Source of the DNA: Sphingobacterium sp. R2
GTDB lineage: Bacteria; Bacteroidota; Bacteroidia; Sphingobacteriales; Sphingobacteriaceae
Length of the DNA stretch: 64,000 nt
Direction: 5' to 3'
Assembly (NCBI RefSeq): GCF_040760075.1
Contig: NZ_CP142884.1
Span: forward strand, 2,170,001 to 2,234,000
The first letter of the stretch is position 1. Each line of letters starts with the position of its first letter. Made by a program: the position numbers and the translations under genes. This document shows positions 46,601 to 55,423 of this stretch, piece by piece. Below the pieces are notes generated by a model, which saw only the letters and a list, made by a program, of their open reading frames with translations, was not told the origin of the DNA and did no database searches.

Positions 46601-47032
46601 TTCAAGGTCAACCCAATAGCCCATTTTGGTGGTTAGGTCATTCCATACATCGGTATATTTCATTACCTCTTTACGACAAGCGTCATTATATTGTTCTACG
46701 GTTATCTTTTTGCCGATATCCTCTTTTGTGATTCCAAGAGCTTTTTCGACGGCAAGTTCAATGGGCAGACCATGGGTATCCCAGCCGCCTTTTCGTTTCA
46801 CTTGGTAACCTTTCAAAGTCTTGTAACGGCAGAAAATATCCTTAATCGTACGTGCCATCACGTGGTGAATTCCAGGCATTCCATTTGCAGAAGGCGGACC
46901 TTCAAAAAATGTATAGGTCTTGCTCTCAGGACGATTATTGATACTTTTTTCGAATATTTTTTCCTGTTCCCAACGGGTCAAAATCTCTTTACCTATCTCG
47001 GGTAAATTTAACTGCTTATATTCTTTGTACAT
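43619..47032 (-). CDS. ileS: Isoleucyl-tRNA synthetase
   Basis: 1137 residues, class I synthetase. The HIGH equivalent is in PSANGMPGIHHVMART (about 50-65) and the KMSKS loop is GNKMSKRLGN (about 680). The CP1 editing domain (about 200-430, with GTGIVHAAPTYGADD) and the anticodon-binding domain (about 720-900) are intact. Length and motif style fit the long, eukaryote-like IleS form, and a C-terminal zinc finger is absent. It charges tRNA-Ile and edits Val. Confidence 0.96.
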   Translation of the reverse strand: MYKEYKQLNLPEIGKEILTRWEQEKIFEKSINNRPESKTYTFFEGPPSANGMPGIHHVMARTIKDIFCRYKTLKGYQVKRKGGWDTHGLPIELAVEKALGITKEDIGKKITVEQYNDACRKEVMKYTDVWNDLTTKMGYWVDLEHPYITYKNEYIETLWYLLKELYKKGLLYKGYTIQPYSPAAGTGLSSHELNQPGTYKDVKDTTIVAEFRLIKSQLHPAIEKLVDDDAEDVAFIAWTTTPWTLPSNTALVVGKKINYVKIRTFNKYTGAPVSVVLAKDLISKHFKAEGENASFQDYKLGDKVIPWELAAEFVGEELVGLRYEQLLPYITNEDLQENAFRVIPGDFVTTEDGTGIVHAAPTYGADDFRVAKEHGVPGILIKDENGKEVPTVDRTGRFVSEITDFAGRFVKEEYYSAEERSKEDFKPTDVLISIKLKEDNKAFDVKKYEHTYPHCWRTDKPVLYYPLDSWFIRTTAVKEDLVALNKTINWKPEATGTGRFGNWLENLVDWNLSRSRYWGTPLPIWRSEDENEEICIGSLPELKSLLEASLNSDVLSDDEKVKNKAYLDKFDTEQLDLHRPYVDDIVLVSDAGQKLFREPDLIDVWFDSGAMPYAQWGLDHEKLAKGEEFPFKAGFDHAYPADFIAEGVDQTRGWFFTLHAISTMMYKSVSFKNVVSNGLVLDKNGNKMSKRLGNGVDPFSTIDQYSADATRWYMISNAAPWDNLKFNMEGLDEVRRKFFGTLYNTYAFFALYANIDKFSYSEPDIALEKRPEIDRWIISLLNSLTKEVDEYLADYEPTKAARAIQNFVDEHLSNWYVRLCRRRFWKGDYTEDKISAYQTLYTCLDTIAKLMSPISPFFSDRLFLDLNSATNKDQVESVHLANFPVYNESLVDKDLEERMALAQDISSLTLSLRKKTSINVRQPLNKILVPVLDSVFQVKVEKVKDLILSETNIKDIEFITDTTGIIKKKIKPNFKALGSKVGKDMKLVSSSIQSLTIDQISTLESTGELALTGTPYTILLSDVEIIAEDVEGWQVANLGKLTVALDIHITEELKKEGLSRELINRLQNLRKEKGLEVTDRINVKLTAASEVINAANENLSYICTEILADSLVFEDSLTEGETIEIDGKELKALIQKN

Positions 47033-47188
47033 CAGACTGTTGTATGCTTCTTTTCTAAAGGTCGCTAATTTAGTGATTTATGATGGAAAATGAAAGAGGG
47101 CTATGTAGTGGTAATATCATTAAGTTGAAGGGAGCTGTATAGCATCTAACTTCCGGCAAATGGCGAACAGGATGGTGATAGCTGCTAC

Positions 47189-47221
47189 AACAAAGGGACT
47201 ACCCATGGCAGTCCCTTTGTT
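47189..47221 (-). terminator. Terminator after the IscA-like gene
   Basis: AACAAAGGGACT / AGTCCCTTTGTT, a 12-bp perfect stem with a 9-base loop, 24 bases after the stop at 47245. Confidence 0.8.
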
Positions 47222-47244
47222 AGTTTATTCGTAAATAAATGTTG

Positions 47245-47595
47245 TTAAGCTGAGAAGCTGCTTCCACATCCGCACGTGCTAGTTGCATTCGGATTATTGA
47301 ATGTGAAGCCCCGTGCATCGAGCCCTGATTTAAAGTCGATTTCCATTCCTGCAAGATATAAGCCATGAGCTTTGTTCATAAAGATGCGAATTCCTTGGAT
47401 TTCGTATTCGTTATCACCATCCTTTTTTTGATCAAAGCCCAAGATATAACTCATTCCCGAACAACCACCACCTTCGACACCTATGCGTAAACCAAAATCA
47501 TCAGAGATTTCTTGTTGATCCTTTAATTTATTCAGTTCCTTGATCGCCCCTTCTGTCAACGAAACAGGAGCAACTGCTGTATGTTCTGTACTCAT
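47245..47595 (-). CDS. Iron-sulfur assembly A-type carrier (IscA/HesB)
   Basis: 116 residues. The three family cysteines are present: VEGGGCSGMSY and STCGCGSS at the C-terminus. A-type carriers hold and pass Fe-S clusters to target enzymes. The gene is monocistronic, with a terminator downstream. IscA, SufA and ErpA cannot be separated by sequence reading alone. Confidence 0.93.
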   Translation of the reverse strand: MSTEHTAVAPVSLTEGAIKELNKLKDQQEISDDFGLRIGVEGGGCSGMSYILGFDQKKDGDNEYEIQGIRIFMNKAHGLYLAGMEIDFKSGLDARGFTFNNPNATSTCGCGSSFSA

Positions 47596-47799
47596 TATAA
47601 TAATTTTTTAGCCGATCCAATACAAAAATACATTTTTTTGATGGCAAAACACTCGACTGGGATTTTTTGACATTTTCTAAACATTCAGTTTCTCGTCTGC
47701 TTATTCGGTCAATTATTGGAGTAGACGGATTCTTAGATAATTAGGTAATTTGCATAAATAAGGCCTTTTTTCTAAGAACATTTAATAAAATATGGCTTT

Positions 47800-47833
47800 T
47801 TGTCGATATTCTTTATGGAATATGCTATCTTTG
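47800..47833 (+). promoter_or_regulatory. Candidate promoter of glyA
   Basis: TTG (47800-47802), a 23-base spacer and TATCTTTG (47826-47833), exact for the -7 box TAnnTTTG. It leaves a leader of about 40 bases before the glyA ATG. Confidence 0.55.
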
Positions 47834-47880
47834 AGGCATTAAAATAAACTACAAAATTTACTTTACAACATTTAAAAACA

Positions 47881-49152
47881 ATGGAAAGAGATCAAGCCAT
47901 TTTTAATTTAATAGCTGATGAGCTTAAACGCCAAGAGGAGGGTATTGAATTAATTGCTTCAGAAAACTTTGTTTCAAAACAGGTCATGGAAGCTGCTGGT
48001 TCAGTGTTGACAAATAAATATGCAGAGGGCCTCCCAGGAAAACGTTACTATGGAGGTTGTGAAGTTGTGGATGAGATTGAAACCATCGCAATTGATCGTG
48101 CAAAACAATTATTTGGCGCAGAATGGGTAAATGTTCAACCTCACTCTGGTGCACAGGCAAATGCCGCTGTTTTTTTGGCGACCATCAAACCTGGCGACAA
48201 AATCTTAGGCCTTGATTTATCTCATGGTGGTCACTTGACACACGGTTCACCAGCGAACCTATCTGGAAAGATCTATCAACCGTTATTTTATGGTGTAAAA
48301 GAAGATACTGGTCTAATTGATTATGAGCAATTGGAAGAAACAGCACTTCGCGAAAAACCTAAAATGATCATCTGTGGTGCTTCTGCGTATTCTCGTGATT
48401 GGGATTATGCACGTATACGTAAAGTTGCAGACGAAATTGGTGCTATCGTGATGGCTGATATTTCTCACCCTGCGGGTTTGATCGCGCGTGGTTTATTGAA
48501 TGATCCACTTCCACATTGTCATATCGTTACGACAACGACACACAAAACGCTTCGTGGTCCACGGGGTGGTATGATTATGGTCGGTAAAGATTTTGAGAAT
48601 CCTTGGGGTATCAAAACACCTAAAGGTGAAATTCGTACAATTACGCAATTGTTGGATCTGGCTGTATTCCCAGGTACACAAGGTGGTCCTTTGGAGCATA
48701 CCATTGCTGCGAAAGCGATCGCATACGGTGAGGCTTTATCTGATGATTATATGGAATATATCGTTCAAGTGAAGAAAAATGCGGCGGCATTGGCACAATT
48801 CTTTGTAGAAAGAGATTATAAGATCATCTCTGGCGGTACAGACAACCACTTGATGTTGGTGGATCTTCGCAACAAAGATATTTCTGGTAAAGAAGCTGAA
48901 GCTGTATTGGGCAAAGCAGGTATCACAACAAATAAAAATATGGTTCCTTTCGATACACGTTCTCCTTTTGTGACTTCAGGCGTACGTTTTGGTACAGCTG
49001 CCATTACAACACGTGGTATTAAAGAAAATGAAATTATACAAATCGGTGAATTGATCGATGAGGCATTGAAAAATGCGTCTAACGATACTCAACTGGATTT
49101 GATCCATGGTAAAGTAAAAGCAATGATGGCTGAGTTCCCATTGTATAAATAA
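47881..49152 (+). CDS. glyA: Serine hydroxymethyltransferase
   Basis: 423 residues. The PLP-binding lysine is in [14 protein letters not shown] (about 225), with [20 protein letters not shown] near the N-terminus and [10 protein letters not shown] in the middle. It interconverts serine and glycine and supplies one-carbon units to folate. The length is normal. The gene is monocistronic, with a clear promoter and terminator. Confidence 0.97.
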   Translation: MERDQAIFNLIADELKRQEEGIELIASENFVSKQVMEAAGSVLTNKYAEGLPGKRYYGGCEVVDEIETIAIDRAKQLFGAEWVNVQPHSGAQANAAVFLATIKPGDKILGLDLSHGGHLTHGSPANLSGKIYQPLFYGVKEDTGLIDYEQLEETALREKPKMIICGASAYSRDWDYARIRKVADEIGAIVMADISHPAGLIARGLLNDPLPHCHIVTTTTHKTLRGPRGGMIMVGKDFENPWGIKTPKGEIRTITQLLDLAVFPGTQGGPLEHTIAAKAIAYGEALSDDYMEYIVQVKKNAAALAQFFVERDYKIISGGTDNHLMLVDLRNKDISGKEAEAVLGKAGITTNKNMVPFDTRSPFVTSGVRFGTAAITTRGIKENEIIQIGELIDEALKNASNDTQLDLIHGKVKAMMAEFPLYK

Positions 49153-49674
49153 GACATTCCTCTACGAATGAAAAAAGCGGAAGTACCATGCGGTGCTTCC
49201 GCTTTTTTTATTCCTTTTCCTAAAGCTATTTTCAATGTCCTGTTTGCAGTATAAGTACCTTTCGACTTAACTTATCATAGGAATTTTATACTTATCGGAA
49301 TCGTACTCTAAACAGATCTTATAAGGATTCATTCGAATGAGTTCCCTATTAGCTTCCTATTAATTCCGGACTATACAATGCCCTGTTTACCCTGTTGTGC
49401 TTCTCGTGTAATACTGTTATATCTAGTTCCTCTTGTAAAGGAGGAATTGCTTTAGGAGCGTCCTTTTGGAAATGTGGAAAGGAAACTTATTTTTAAATGT
49501 TAAAAAGTCTTAAAATAAAATGTAATAATTTGATTACTCATTTATTTTGCTGTAATTTGATTTGTGATTAATTGATTGTTTTACAATAAGAAAGGATACG
49601 TTATACGACAAACATTTACATTTTAACACAGAACTGATAATTTATTTGCGAACTGCTAAAAAAGTAAGTGACGT
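49153..49674. other. Intergenic region, glyA to sigma factor
   Basis: 522 bases. The glyA terminator is at 49171-49208. The rest is AT-rich with a 12-base palindrome TCATTCGAATGA at 49329-49340. No good promoter box or open frame was found; the last 100 bases should contain the sigma-gene promoter. Confidence 0.5.
49171..49208 (+). terminator. Terminator of glyA
   Basis: AAGCGGAAGTACC / GGTGCTTCCGCTT (one G-U pair) with loop ATGC, followed by seven T. It lies 18 bases past the glyA stop. Confidence 0.88.
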
Positions 49675-50271
49675 ATGAGACTTTTAAAAAGTAAAAGCGA
49701 TCAAGAGTTGATCCAAATGTATGTCGGTGGCCAAGAGTCTGGCCTAGAGGCATTGTTGAATCGATATAAATCGAAAATTTATACCTCTATATATATGAAA
49801 GTAAAGGATGAATATCTTGCTGAAGATATTTTCCAGGAGACTTTCATTAAAATCATCAACACATTAAAATCAGGAAAATATAACGAAGAAGGTAAATTTT
49901 TGCCTTGGGCTATTCGTATAGCACACAATATGATTGTCGACTTTTTTAGAAAGGCAAAACGGGCACCAAATATTGTAAACGCTGATGGTTTTGATATCTT
50001 TGAGGTCCTCGAATTTAGCGATGAAAGTGCTGAGTCAAAGATGCTAAAAAGACAGGTCGATGTAGACCTGAAGAAAATGATTCAAAAGCTTCCCGATGAT
50101 CAAAAAGAAGTGCTCATTATGCGGCACTTTTGCGATATGAGTTTTAAAGATATCGCAGAAATCACCGAAGTAAGTATCAATACAGCTTTAGGAAGAATGC
50201 GTTACGCACTAAGTAATTTACGTAAGATGATCGAAGGTACTGATCTTACATTACAGATGGGGTATTTGTAA
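49675..50271 (+). CDS. ECF sigma-70 factor
   Basis: 198 residues. Region 2 (about 20-95; YKSKIYTSIYMKVKDEYLAEDIFQETFIKIINTLKSGKY...FLPWAIRIAHNMIVDFFRK) and region 4 (about 135-185; LPDDQKEVLIMRHFCDMSFKDIAEITEVSINTALGRMRYALSNLRK) are complete. The gene stands alone with a terminator just after it and no anti-sigma gene beside it. Confidence 0.93.
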   Translation: MRLLKSKSDQELIQMYVGGQESGLEALLNRYKSKIYTSIYMKVKDEYLAEDIFQETFIKIINTLKSGKYNEEGKFLPWAIRIAHNMIVDFFRKAKRAPNIVNADGFDIFEVLEFSDESAESKMLKRQVDVDLKKMIQKLPDDQKEVLIMRHFCDMSFKDIAEITEVSINTALGRMRYALSNLRKMIEGTDLTLQMGYL

Positions 50272-50662
50272 TAAATAAGGGCGATTAACGCCCTTATTTA
50301 TGATCCATCTTCTCTATCTACTGCCCAATTATACAACTATAATTCCAACCTACAAAAGTAATTTTTTAAAAAGCATTCGTTGATTATTTTTTCCTCCAAT
50401 TGATTTGGTTTATTTCCGAAAGAACTACTTTAAGAGCGGCTTCTCGTGTATTGTTGGAACGCGCGGAGGTTATTTCAAACCTGATATGATGGTATTTATT
50501 TAAAGACATGAGGTAAATATGTCATGTGGAGATCAGAAGAAACTGTTCTTTTTGTCAGATCAAAGAGTTTTATTATCTTAGGAGTTTATGGAAACGCCTT
50601 TTTTCAAGAACTGGAATAAGGTTTGATAGTCATATAATAACTATAAAAACGATTAAATAGCT
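50272..50662. other. Intergenic region after the ECF sigma gene
   Basis: 391 bases. A terminator occupies 50273-50299. The rest shows no conserved frame, repeat or clear promoter on either strand; it ends in an AT-rich leader for the metallopeptidase gene. Confidence 0.5.
50273..50299 (+). terminator. Terminator of the ECF sigma gene
   Basis: AAATAAGGGCG / CGCCCTTATTT, an 11-bp stem with loop ATTAA, directly after the sigma stop codon. Confidence 0.8.
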
Positions 50663-51358
50663 ATGTACTTGATTTTATTCATTGGGATAATGGTGGTGAG
50701 CCTAATTGTCCAAACAAGATTCAAAAACAAATTTAAGAAATATGCTGAGATGCCATTGAATAATGGAATGTCCGGAGCTGAGATTGCGCAAAAAATGTTA
50801 AATGATAACGGTATATATGATGTAAAGGTATTATCTATCCCAGATCGTTTGGGAGATCACTATAATCCGTCAGATAAGACCGTGAATTTAAGTCCCGAGG
50901 TTTACAGTGGTCGTAGTGTTGCGGCTGCAGCAGTGGCGGCGCACGAATGCGGTCATGCTGTACAGCATGCGAAAGCCTATAAATGGTTGGGATTTCGTTC
51001 GGCTATGGTGCCCATGGTAAATGCCGCTTCCAAACTGACATCTTGGGTGTTGATGCTCGGCGTTATGTTGTTTGCCTTTTCCAAAGGTGGTAACCCCTGG
51101 CTTTTAGCTGTGGGTGTAGGCGCATTGGCTATTACGACAATTTTTTCTTTTATTACCTTACCTGTAGAGTTCGATGCATCAAACCGTGCATTGGAATGGT
51201 TAAACCATGCGGGTGTAACGTATAATGGCGAAGAGCATGAGGGAGCAAAAGATGCCTTGAAATGGGCGGCGATGACCTATGTCGTAGCGGCGTTAAGCGC
51301 ACTGGTGACTCTTTTATATTACGCCTCTATATTATTTGGTGGTCGTAGAAGTGATTAA
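50663..51358 (+). CDS. Membrane zinc metallopeptidase (YugP-type)
   Basis: 231 residues. One N-terminal helix (about 1-17), the metal site AAHECGHAVQHA (HExxH, about 94), and three further helices (about 119-142, 148-170, 200-225) fit the YugP family of membrane zinc peptidases. Substrate unknown. It is followed by a terminator and then ffh. Confidence 0.9.
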   Translation: MYLILFIGIMVVSLIVQTRFKNKFKKYAEMPLNNGMSGAEIAQKMLNDNGIYDVKVLSIPDRLGDHYNPSDKTVNLSPEVYSGRSVAAAAVAAHECGHAVQHAKAYKWLGFRSAMVPMVNAASKLTSWVLMLGVMLFAFSKGGNPWLLAVGVGALAITTIFSFITLPVEFDASNRALEWLNHAGVTYNGEEHEGAKDALKWAAMTYVVAALSALVTLLYYASILFGGRRSD

Positions 51359-51385
51359 ATATAGGTATGGCCACTTTATCTTGCC

Positions 51386-51418
51386 AAAAATGCGATTATT
51401 TTTTATAGTCGCATTTTT
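51386..51418 (+). terminator. Terminator of the metallopeptidase gene
   Basis: AAAAATGCGATTAT / ATAGTCGCATTTTT stem (one G-U pair), followed by T and A, 28 bases past the stop codon. Confidence 0.8.
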
Positions 51419-51455
51419 TATGGGGTGTTAATGAGGTTACTATAGACAATTTTTT

Positions 51456-51463
51456 TAACTTTG
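51456..51463 (+). promoter_or_regulatory. -7 promoter box of ffh
   Basis: TAACTTTG, exact for TAnnTTTG, 29 bases before the ffh ATG. A matching TTG upstream is not evident. Confidence 0.45.
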
Positions 51464-51492
51464 CTGTTTATATAGAATAAGATTCAGATTTT

Positions 51493-52833
51493 ATGTTTTC
51501 AAATCTTCAAGATAAGTTAGATAGGGCCTTTAAAGTATTAAAAGGACAAGGTAGTATTACCGAGATCAACGTTGCAGAAACGATGAAAGAAATTCGCAAA
51601 GCGTTGTTGGATGCCGATGTGAATTATAAAACTGCCAAAACTTTTACCGACGATGTTAAACAAAAAGCTTTAGGTGAAAATGTACTGACAAGTATATCGC
51701 CAGGCCAATTGTTGACAAAGATCATGAACGATGAGTTGACTGCTTTGATGGGCGGGTCTGTTACGGAGCTTGAAACTGGGAAAAATCCAACAATTATTTT
51801 AATTGCGGGGTTAAATGGTGCTGGTAAAACAACGTTTTCAGGTAAGTTGGCGTTGTATCTTAAAGATAAAAAAAATAAGAAGCCATTATTGGTTGCCGGT
51901 GATGTTTACCGTCCCGCTGCGATCGATCAATTGGAAGTACTTGCAGAGCAAGTAGGGGTACCCGTTTATGTGAATCGGGAATCTAACGATCCTATTGCTA
52001 TATCAAAGGCTGGTGTTGAGGAAGCTAAACGTAATGGGAACAATGTTGTAATTATTGATACTGCTGGTCGTTTGGCAATAGATGAGCCTTTAATGGTAGA
52101 AATTACTGCAGTTAAAGAAGCTACAAAGCCTGATGAGATTCTATTTGTTGTGGATTCAATGACTGGGCAGGATGCAGTTAATACCGCAAAAACATTTAAT
52201 GACCGTTTAGACTTTACAGGAGTAGTCCTGACTAAGTTAGATGGAGATACACGTGGTGGTGCGGCATTATCTATCAAATCTGTCGTGAATAAGCCTATTA
52301 AGTTTATTGGTACGGGTGAAAAGATGGATGCATTGGATGTATTCCACCCTGATCGTATGGCTTCGCGTATTTTGGGAATGGGTGATGTGGTGTCCTTAGT
52401 AGAGCGGGCGCAGCAGCAATTTGACGAGAAACAGGCTGCAGAGCTTCAAAAGAAAATCCGTAAGAATAAATTCGATTTCAACGATTTTAAATCCCAAATT
52501 CAACAGATTAAGAAAATGGGTAATATGAAAGACCTTATGGGAATGATCCCTGGTGTCGGTAAAGCAATGAAGGATATTGAAGTCGACGATAATGCATTCA
52601 AACCTATTGAAGCAATTATCGACTCTATGACTCCTTTCGAACGTGAAAATCCAGATGTCATTGATCAAAAACGTCGTTTGCGTATTGCAAAAGGATCAGG
52701 TACTGATATTAATGAAGTGAATAAATTATTGAAACAATTTGGTGATATGCGTAAAGTCATGAAACAGATGTCTAATCCAGCAATGGCTGCTAAATTGATG
52801 CGTAATATGCCCAAAATGCCGGGAAAAATGTAA
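51493..52833 (+). CDS. ffh: Signal recognition particle protein
   Basis: 446 residues. The N domain (about 1-85) and GTPase G domain (GLNGAGKTTFSG, DTAGR, TKLDGDTRGGAA) are followed by the Met-rich M domain (about 305-435; RIAKGSGTDINEVNKLLKQF). It binds signal sequences with 4.5S RNA and delivers nascent chains to FtsY. The gene lies just before an IS element, whose left-end hairpin may act as its terminator. Confidence 0.97.
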   Translation: MFSNLQDKLDRAFKVLKGQGSITEINVAETMKEIRKALLDADVNYKTAKTFTDDVKQKALGENVLTSISPGQLLTKIMNDELTALMGGSVTELETGKNPTIILIAGLNGAGKTTFSGKLALYLKDKKNKKPLLVAGDVYRPAAIDQLEVLAEQVGVPVYVNRESNDPIAISKAGVEEAKRNGNNVVIIDTAGRLAIDEPLMVEITAVKEATKPDEILFVVDSMTGQDAVNTAKTFNDRLDFTGVVLTKLDGDTRGGAALSIKSVVNKPIKFIGTGEKMDALDVFHPDRMASRILGMGDVVSLVERAQQQFDEKQAAELQKKIRKNKFDFNDFKSQIQQIKKMGNMKDLMGMIPGVGKAMKDIEVDDNAFKPIEAIIDSMTPFERENPDVIDQKRRLRIAKGSGTDINEVNKLLKQFGDMRKVMKQMSNPAMAAKLMRNMPKMPGKM

Positions 52834-52865
52834 TTTTTAGAGAATAGTTACATCATAAGAGGAGG

Positions 52866-52896
52866 CTGTCTCAAATTTATTTGGGACAGTTTTTTT
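52866..52896 (+). terminator. Left-end hairpin of the IS, acting as terminator
   Basis: CTGTCTCAAAT / ATTTGGGACAG (one G-U pair) followed by a T7 run, 33 bases past the ffh stop. The IS end thus doubles as an ffh terminator. Confidence 0.65.
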
Positions 52897-52989
52897 GTTT
52901 AAAAAGTCTATGAGATAGATTTGTGTGTTGTTTGTTGGTTATTTGAAAAAGACTCATATGGAGGGGAGAAATGAACAAAAAGTAGCTTT

Positions 52990-54525
52990 TTAGGCTGCTT
53001 TTTTTCTTAGATTTTGTGCTATTGCCAATAATCCCCATTCTATGGACACTTTTTCTTTACCCCGGAGCATAAATCTTCGGAACCCATGGTTCTGTTTAAT
53101 GTTTGCAAAGACAGGTTCGACGTCACAACACCTCTGTTTTCGTTTAGCTACACCTACATCGCTGTTGAGCAATTGGTATGCCCTGTTCCTGTAAATCTCA
53201 AGTTGCTTATTCACCCCGATGATCCTATTTCCCTGTGATTTGTGACAGGCGCCATTCAACGGGCAGTTTGTGCAGTTTTTTGCCTGATACTTTTTGATTT
53301 CCTGCCGGAAGCCTGCGGAGGTCTTTTGGCTAAATGTACCTATACAATGCATTTCCTGTCCCATTGGACAGATATAGCAATCTTGTGAAGGATTATAATG
53401 TAATTTATCTACAGAAAATGGTTTCTTATCCCCACAGCTCTTTTTCTGTCCTTTGTCAAACATACCATATTTCACATAGCTCTCAATATTTTTTGCTGCC
53501 AGTAATGCATAGTTTTCTTCACTGCCATAACCGGCATCCGCGGTAAGGGTTCCCGGTGTTTTTCCAAAGCTGTCCTCATGTTGTTGCAAATGACCGGATA
53601 ATGTTCTGGTATCTGTGGGATTGGAATGTATGGTGTAATTGACGATGTATTGATTGGACGTGGATATCTGGATATTATATCCTGGTCTGAGCTGGCCATT
53701 TTTCATATGATCCTCTTTCATCCGCATAAAGGTGGCATCGGGATCTGTTTTGCTATAACTGTTTCTGTCTCCCAGAGTAGCTTCCTGCTCTTCATATTGT
53801 ACGATCTTCTCTGGATAGTTTTTGGTTACATAACGCAACTTTGCCTTCATCTTTTTATTTACCGAAGGTTTGTCGGATAAGACTCTGTTCAGCTTATCGA
53901 CCGTAGCCCGGACTTTTTCGCTGTCAATTGTCGTCAGATCGGGAGGATCCGGGAGGTTGTCCTCCGACTTGGCAATACTTTGGGCGTAGTCCCATATATC
54001 TTTTAAGGCAGCTTTCATCTTTTCCTTATTGGTATGGATAGCTTTCTTCCAAACGAAAGTGTATCTGTTTGCATTAGCCTCTATCTTGGTGCCATCGGTG
54101 TAGACATCTTCTATGCTTAACAACCCTTCTTCGGCCAGGAGCTTAACAACTTCTTCAAATACACTGCGAAGTGCTTCTTTTAAGCGGACACCACGAAATC
54201 TGTTGATGGTATTGTGATCGGGATAGCTCATGCCGCTCAGCCACATGAAGTTGATATTCTCCCGGCAGGCTGTTTCCAGTTTCCGACTGCTGTAGACATT
54301 GCTTACATAGCCAAACACCAGAACCTTCAACAGCATTTGCGGATGATAACTGGAACAGCCTTTTATCTTGTAGGCATCCAAAAGACCCTGTATGTTGATA
54401 CGGTTGATCACATCGTTAACAATACGTACCGGATGTCCTTTGGAGACCAATTCGTCCAAAGTTGGGGGAATTGCCATAATCTGATCCTGATAGTAAGGCT
54501 TAAAAGTAGGTCTTTGAGATGACAT
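52990..54525 (-). CDS. IS1182-family transposase
   Basis: 511 residues from ATG 54525 (MSSQRPTFKPYYQDQIM); an upstream in-frame ATG at 54561 is less likely. An N-terminal DUF772-like domain (about 45-120: HPQMLLKVLVFGYVSNVYSSRKLETACRENI) is followed by a DDE domain; candidate Asp residues are in IEDVYTDGTKIEAN and LTADAGYGSEENY, and the C-terminal VEPVFANIKQNHGFRRFMLRG is the DDE_Tnp_1_6 signature. Four or more Cys in the CYICPMGQEM / CTNCPLNGACHKS region form a zinc-like knuckle. The frame is intact, so it may be active. Confidence 0.93.
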   Translation of the reverse strand: MSSQRPTFKPYYQDQIMAIPPTLDELVSKGHPVRIVNDVINRINIQGLLDAYKIKGCSSYHPQMLLKVLVFGYVSNVYSSRKLETACRENINFMWLSGMSYPDHNTINRFRGVRLKEALRSVFEEVVKLLAEEGLLSIEDVYTDGTKIEANANRYTFVWKKAIHTNKEKMKAALKDIWDYAQSIAKSEDNLPDPPDLTTIDSEKVRATVDKLNRVLSDKPSVNKKMKAKLRYVTKNYPEKIVQYEEQEATLGDRNSYSKTDPDATFMRMKEDHMKNGQLRPGYNIQISTSNQYIVNYTIHSNPTDTRTLSGHLQQHEDSFGKTPGTLTADAGYGSEENYALLAAKNIESYVKYGMFDKGQKKSCGDKKPFSVDKLHYNPSQDCYICPMGQEMHCIGTFSQKTSAGFRQEIKKYQAKNCTNCPLNGACHKSQGNRIIGVNKQLEIYRNRAYQLLNSDVGVAKRKQRCCDVEPVFANIKQNHGFRRFMLRGKEKVSIEWGLLAIAQNLRKKAA

Positions 54526-54601
54526 ATATCTTTTTTTGAAATATAAATATATGAAAATCAATTAATTAAATCAAATTAAATATCATGAAATAACATAAAA
54601 A

Positions 54602-54628
54602 AGAGGCTGTCTTTTTGAGACAGCCTCT
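54602..54628. terminator. Right-end hairpin of the IS
   Basis: Perfect 11-bp stem AGAGGCTGTCT / AGACAGCCTCT with loop TTTTG, flanked by A and T runs. It includes the terminal inverted repeat and could block transcription into the transposase from outside. Confidence 0.7.
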
Positions 54629-54810
54629 ATTTTTTTATGATTTAATTCTTGGATGATCATGCTTTCATCCGCTCGAATGTATGATTACATGGTGAGTCGG
54701 ATTAGATGGATATTGAGCGTCACTTCTGCTTGATTTTGTTGGAACTGATCTGTTTTTAAAGAAATAATTCGTAATTTCAAGTTCCTCACCCGAGTGAACA
54801 AAATATTTGT

Positions 54811-54818
54811 TAAATTTG
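54811..54818 (+). promoter_or_regulatory. -7 promoter box of nuoA
   Basis: TAAATTTG (exact TAnnTTTG) ends only 8 bases before the nuoA ATG at 54827, implying a very short or absent 5' leader. It lies outside the IS element. Confidence 0.5.
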
Positions 54819-54826
54819 TAATCATT

Positions 54827-55420
54827 ATGGATGACCCCGCGCAATTATCGGAATACGGCAAAATCCTTATCATTCTTCTGATAGGGGCGCTGTTAGTCTG
54901 TGCGACCATTTTCCTGGCACGTCTAATTTCTCCTAAAAAGAATAATCCCATAAAATCCGGTACGTACGAATGTGGAGAGGAACCAATTGGTTCATCTTGG
55001 GTTCAGTTCAATCCGCGCTTCTATGTTATTGCCCTCGTTTTTTTACTTTTTGATGTGGAGCTTATCTTTATCTTTCCATGGGCTACTGTATTTGGACAAT
55101 CGGAATATATTGCAGCAGATGAAAGATGGGGATGGTTTACTATGATCGAAATGGGCATATTTATTGGTGTCTTAATTTTAGGATTGGTGTTTGTGTGGAA
55201 GAGGGGGGATTTGGAATGGGTTAAGCCGAAAGTGTCGTTACCGAAGGTTCCTGTATATATCCCAGATAGCGCCTATGCGAGCTTAAATAATAAAACATAT
55301 CAGCTGCGCGATTATGTAGCGGTAGCAGATGAAACAGTAGTTGGAGAAGTAGTAACGGCAAACGAAGTCGTCTCTGTTCCTAAACCAGCTTTTAAACCGC
55401 GATTTAAAAAACCTGAATAA
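54827..55420 (+). CDS. nuoA: NADH-quinone oxidoreductase subunit A
   Basis: 197 residues from ATG 54827; the frame extends to a GTG at 54794. Three membrane helices and the NuoA signature YECGEEPIGSSWVQFNPRFYVIALVFLLFDVELIF are clear. A tail of about 68 residues, rich in Val, Lys and Pro, extends beyond the last helix; classical NuoA ends there. It is part of the membrane arm of complex I. Only nuoB follows; the other complex I genes are not here. Confidence 0.93.
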   Translation: MDDPAQLSEYGKILIILLIGALLVCATIFLARLISPKKNNPIKSGTYECGEEPIGSSWVQFNPRFYVIALVFLLFDVELIFIFPWATVFGQSEYIAADERWGWFTMIEMGIFIGVLILGLVFVWKRGDLEWVKPKVSLPKVPVYIPDSAYASLNNKTYQLRDYVAVADETVVGEVVTANEVVSVPKPAFKPRFKKPE

Positions 55421-55423
55421 AGC

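Larger units (their letters stand above)
52862..54627. mobile_element. Complete IS1182-type insertion sequence
   Basis: 1766 bases bounded by 14-bp perfect terminal inverted repeats, GAGGCTGTCTCAAA at 52862-52875 and its complement at 54614-54627. It contains a single minus-strand transposase gene. Both ends fold into hairpins (separate entries). I see no clear target duplication in the flanks. It inserted between ffh and nuoA, in non-coding DNA, so no gene is broken. Confidence 0.9.

Noticed and set aside
43650..47005. Several plus-strand frames opposite ileS
   Set aside because: All are antisense shadows of a complete, conserved synthetase gene.
54685..54951. 88-codon minus-strand frame overlapping the nuoA start
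   Set aside because: Antisense to nuoA, with no recognisable product.
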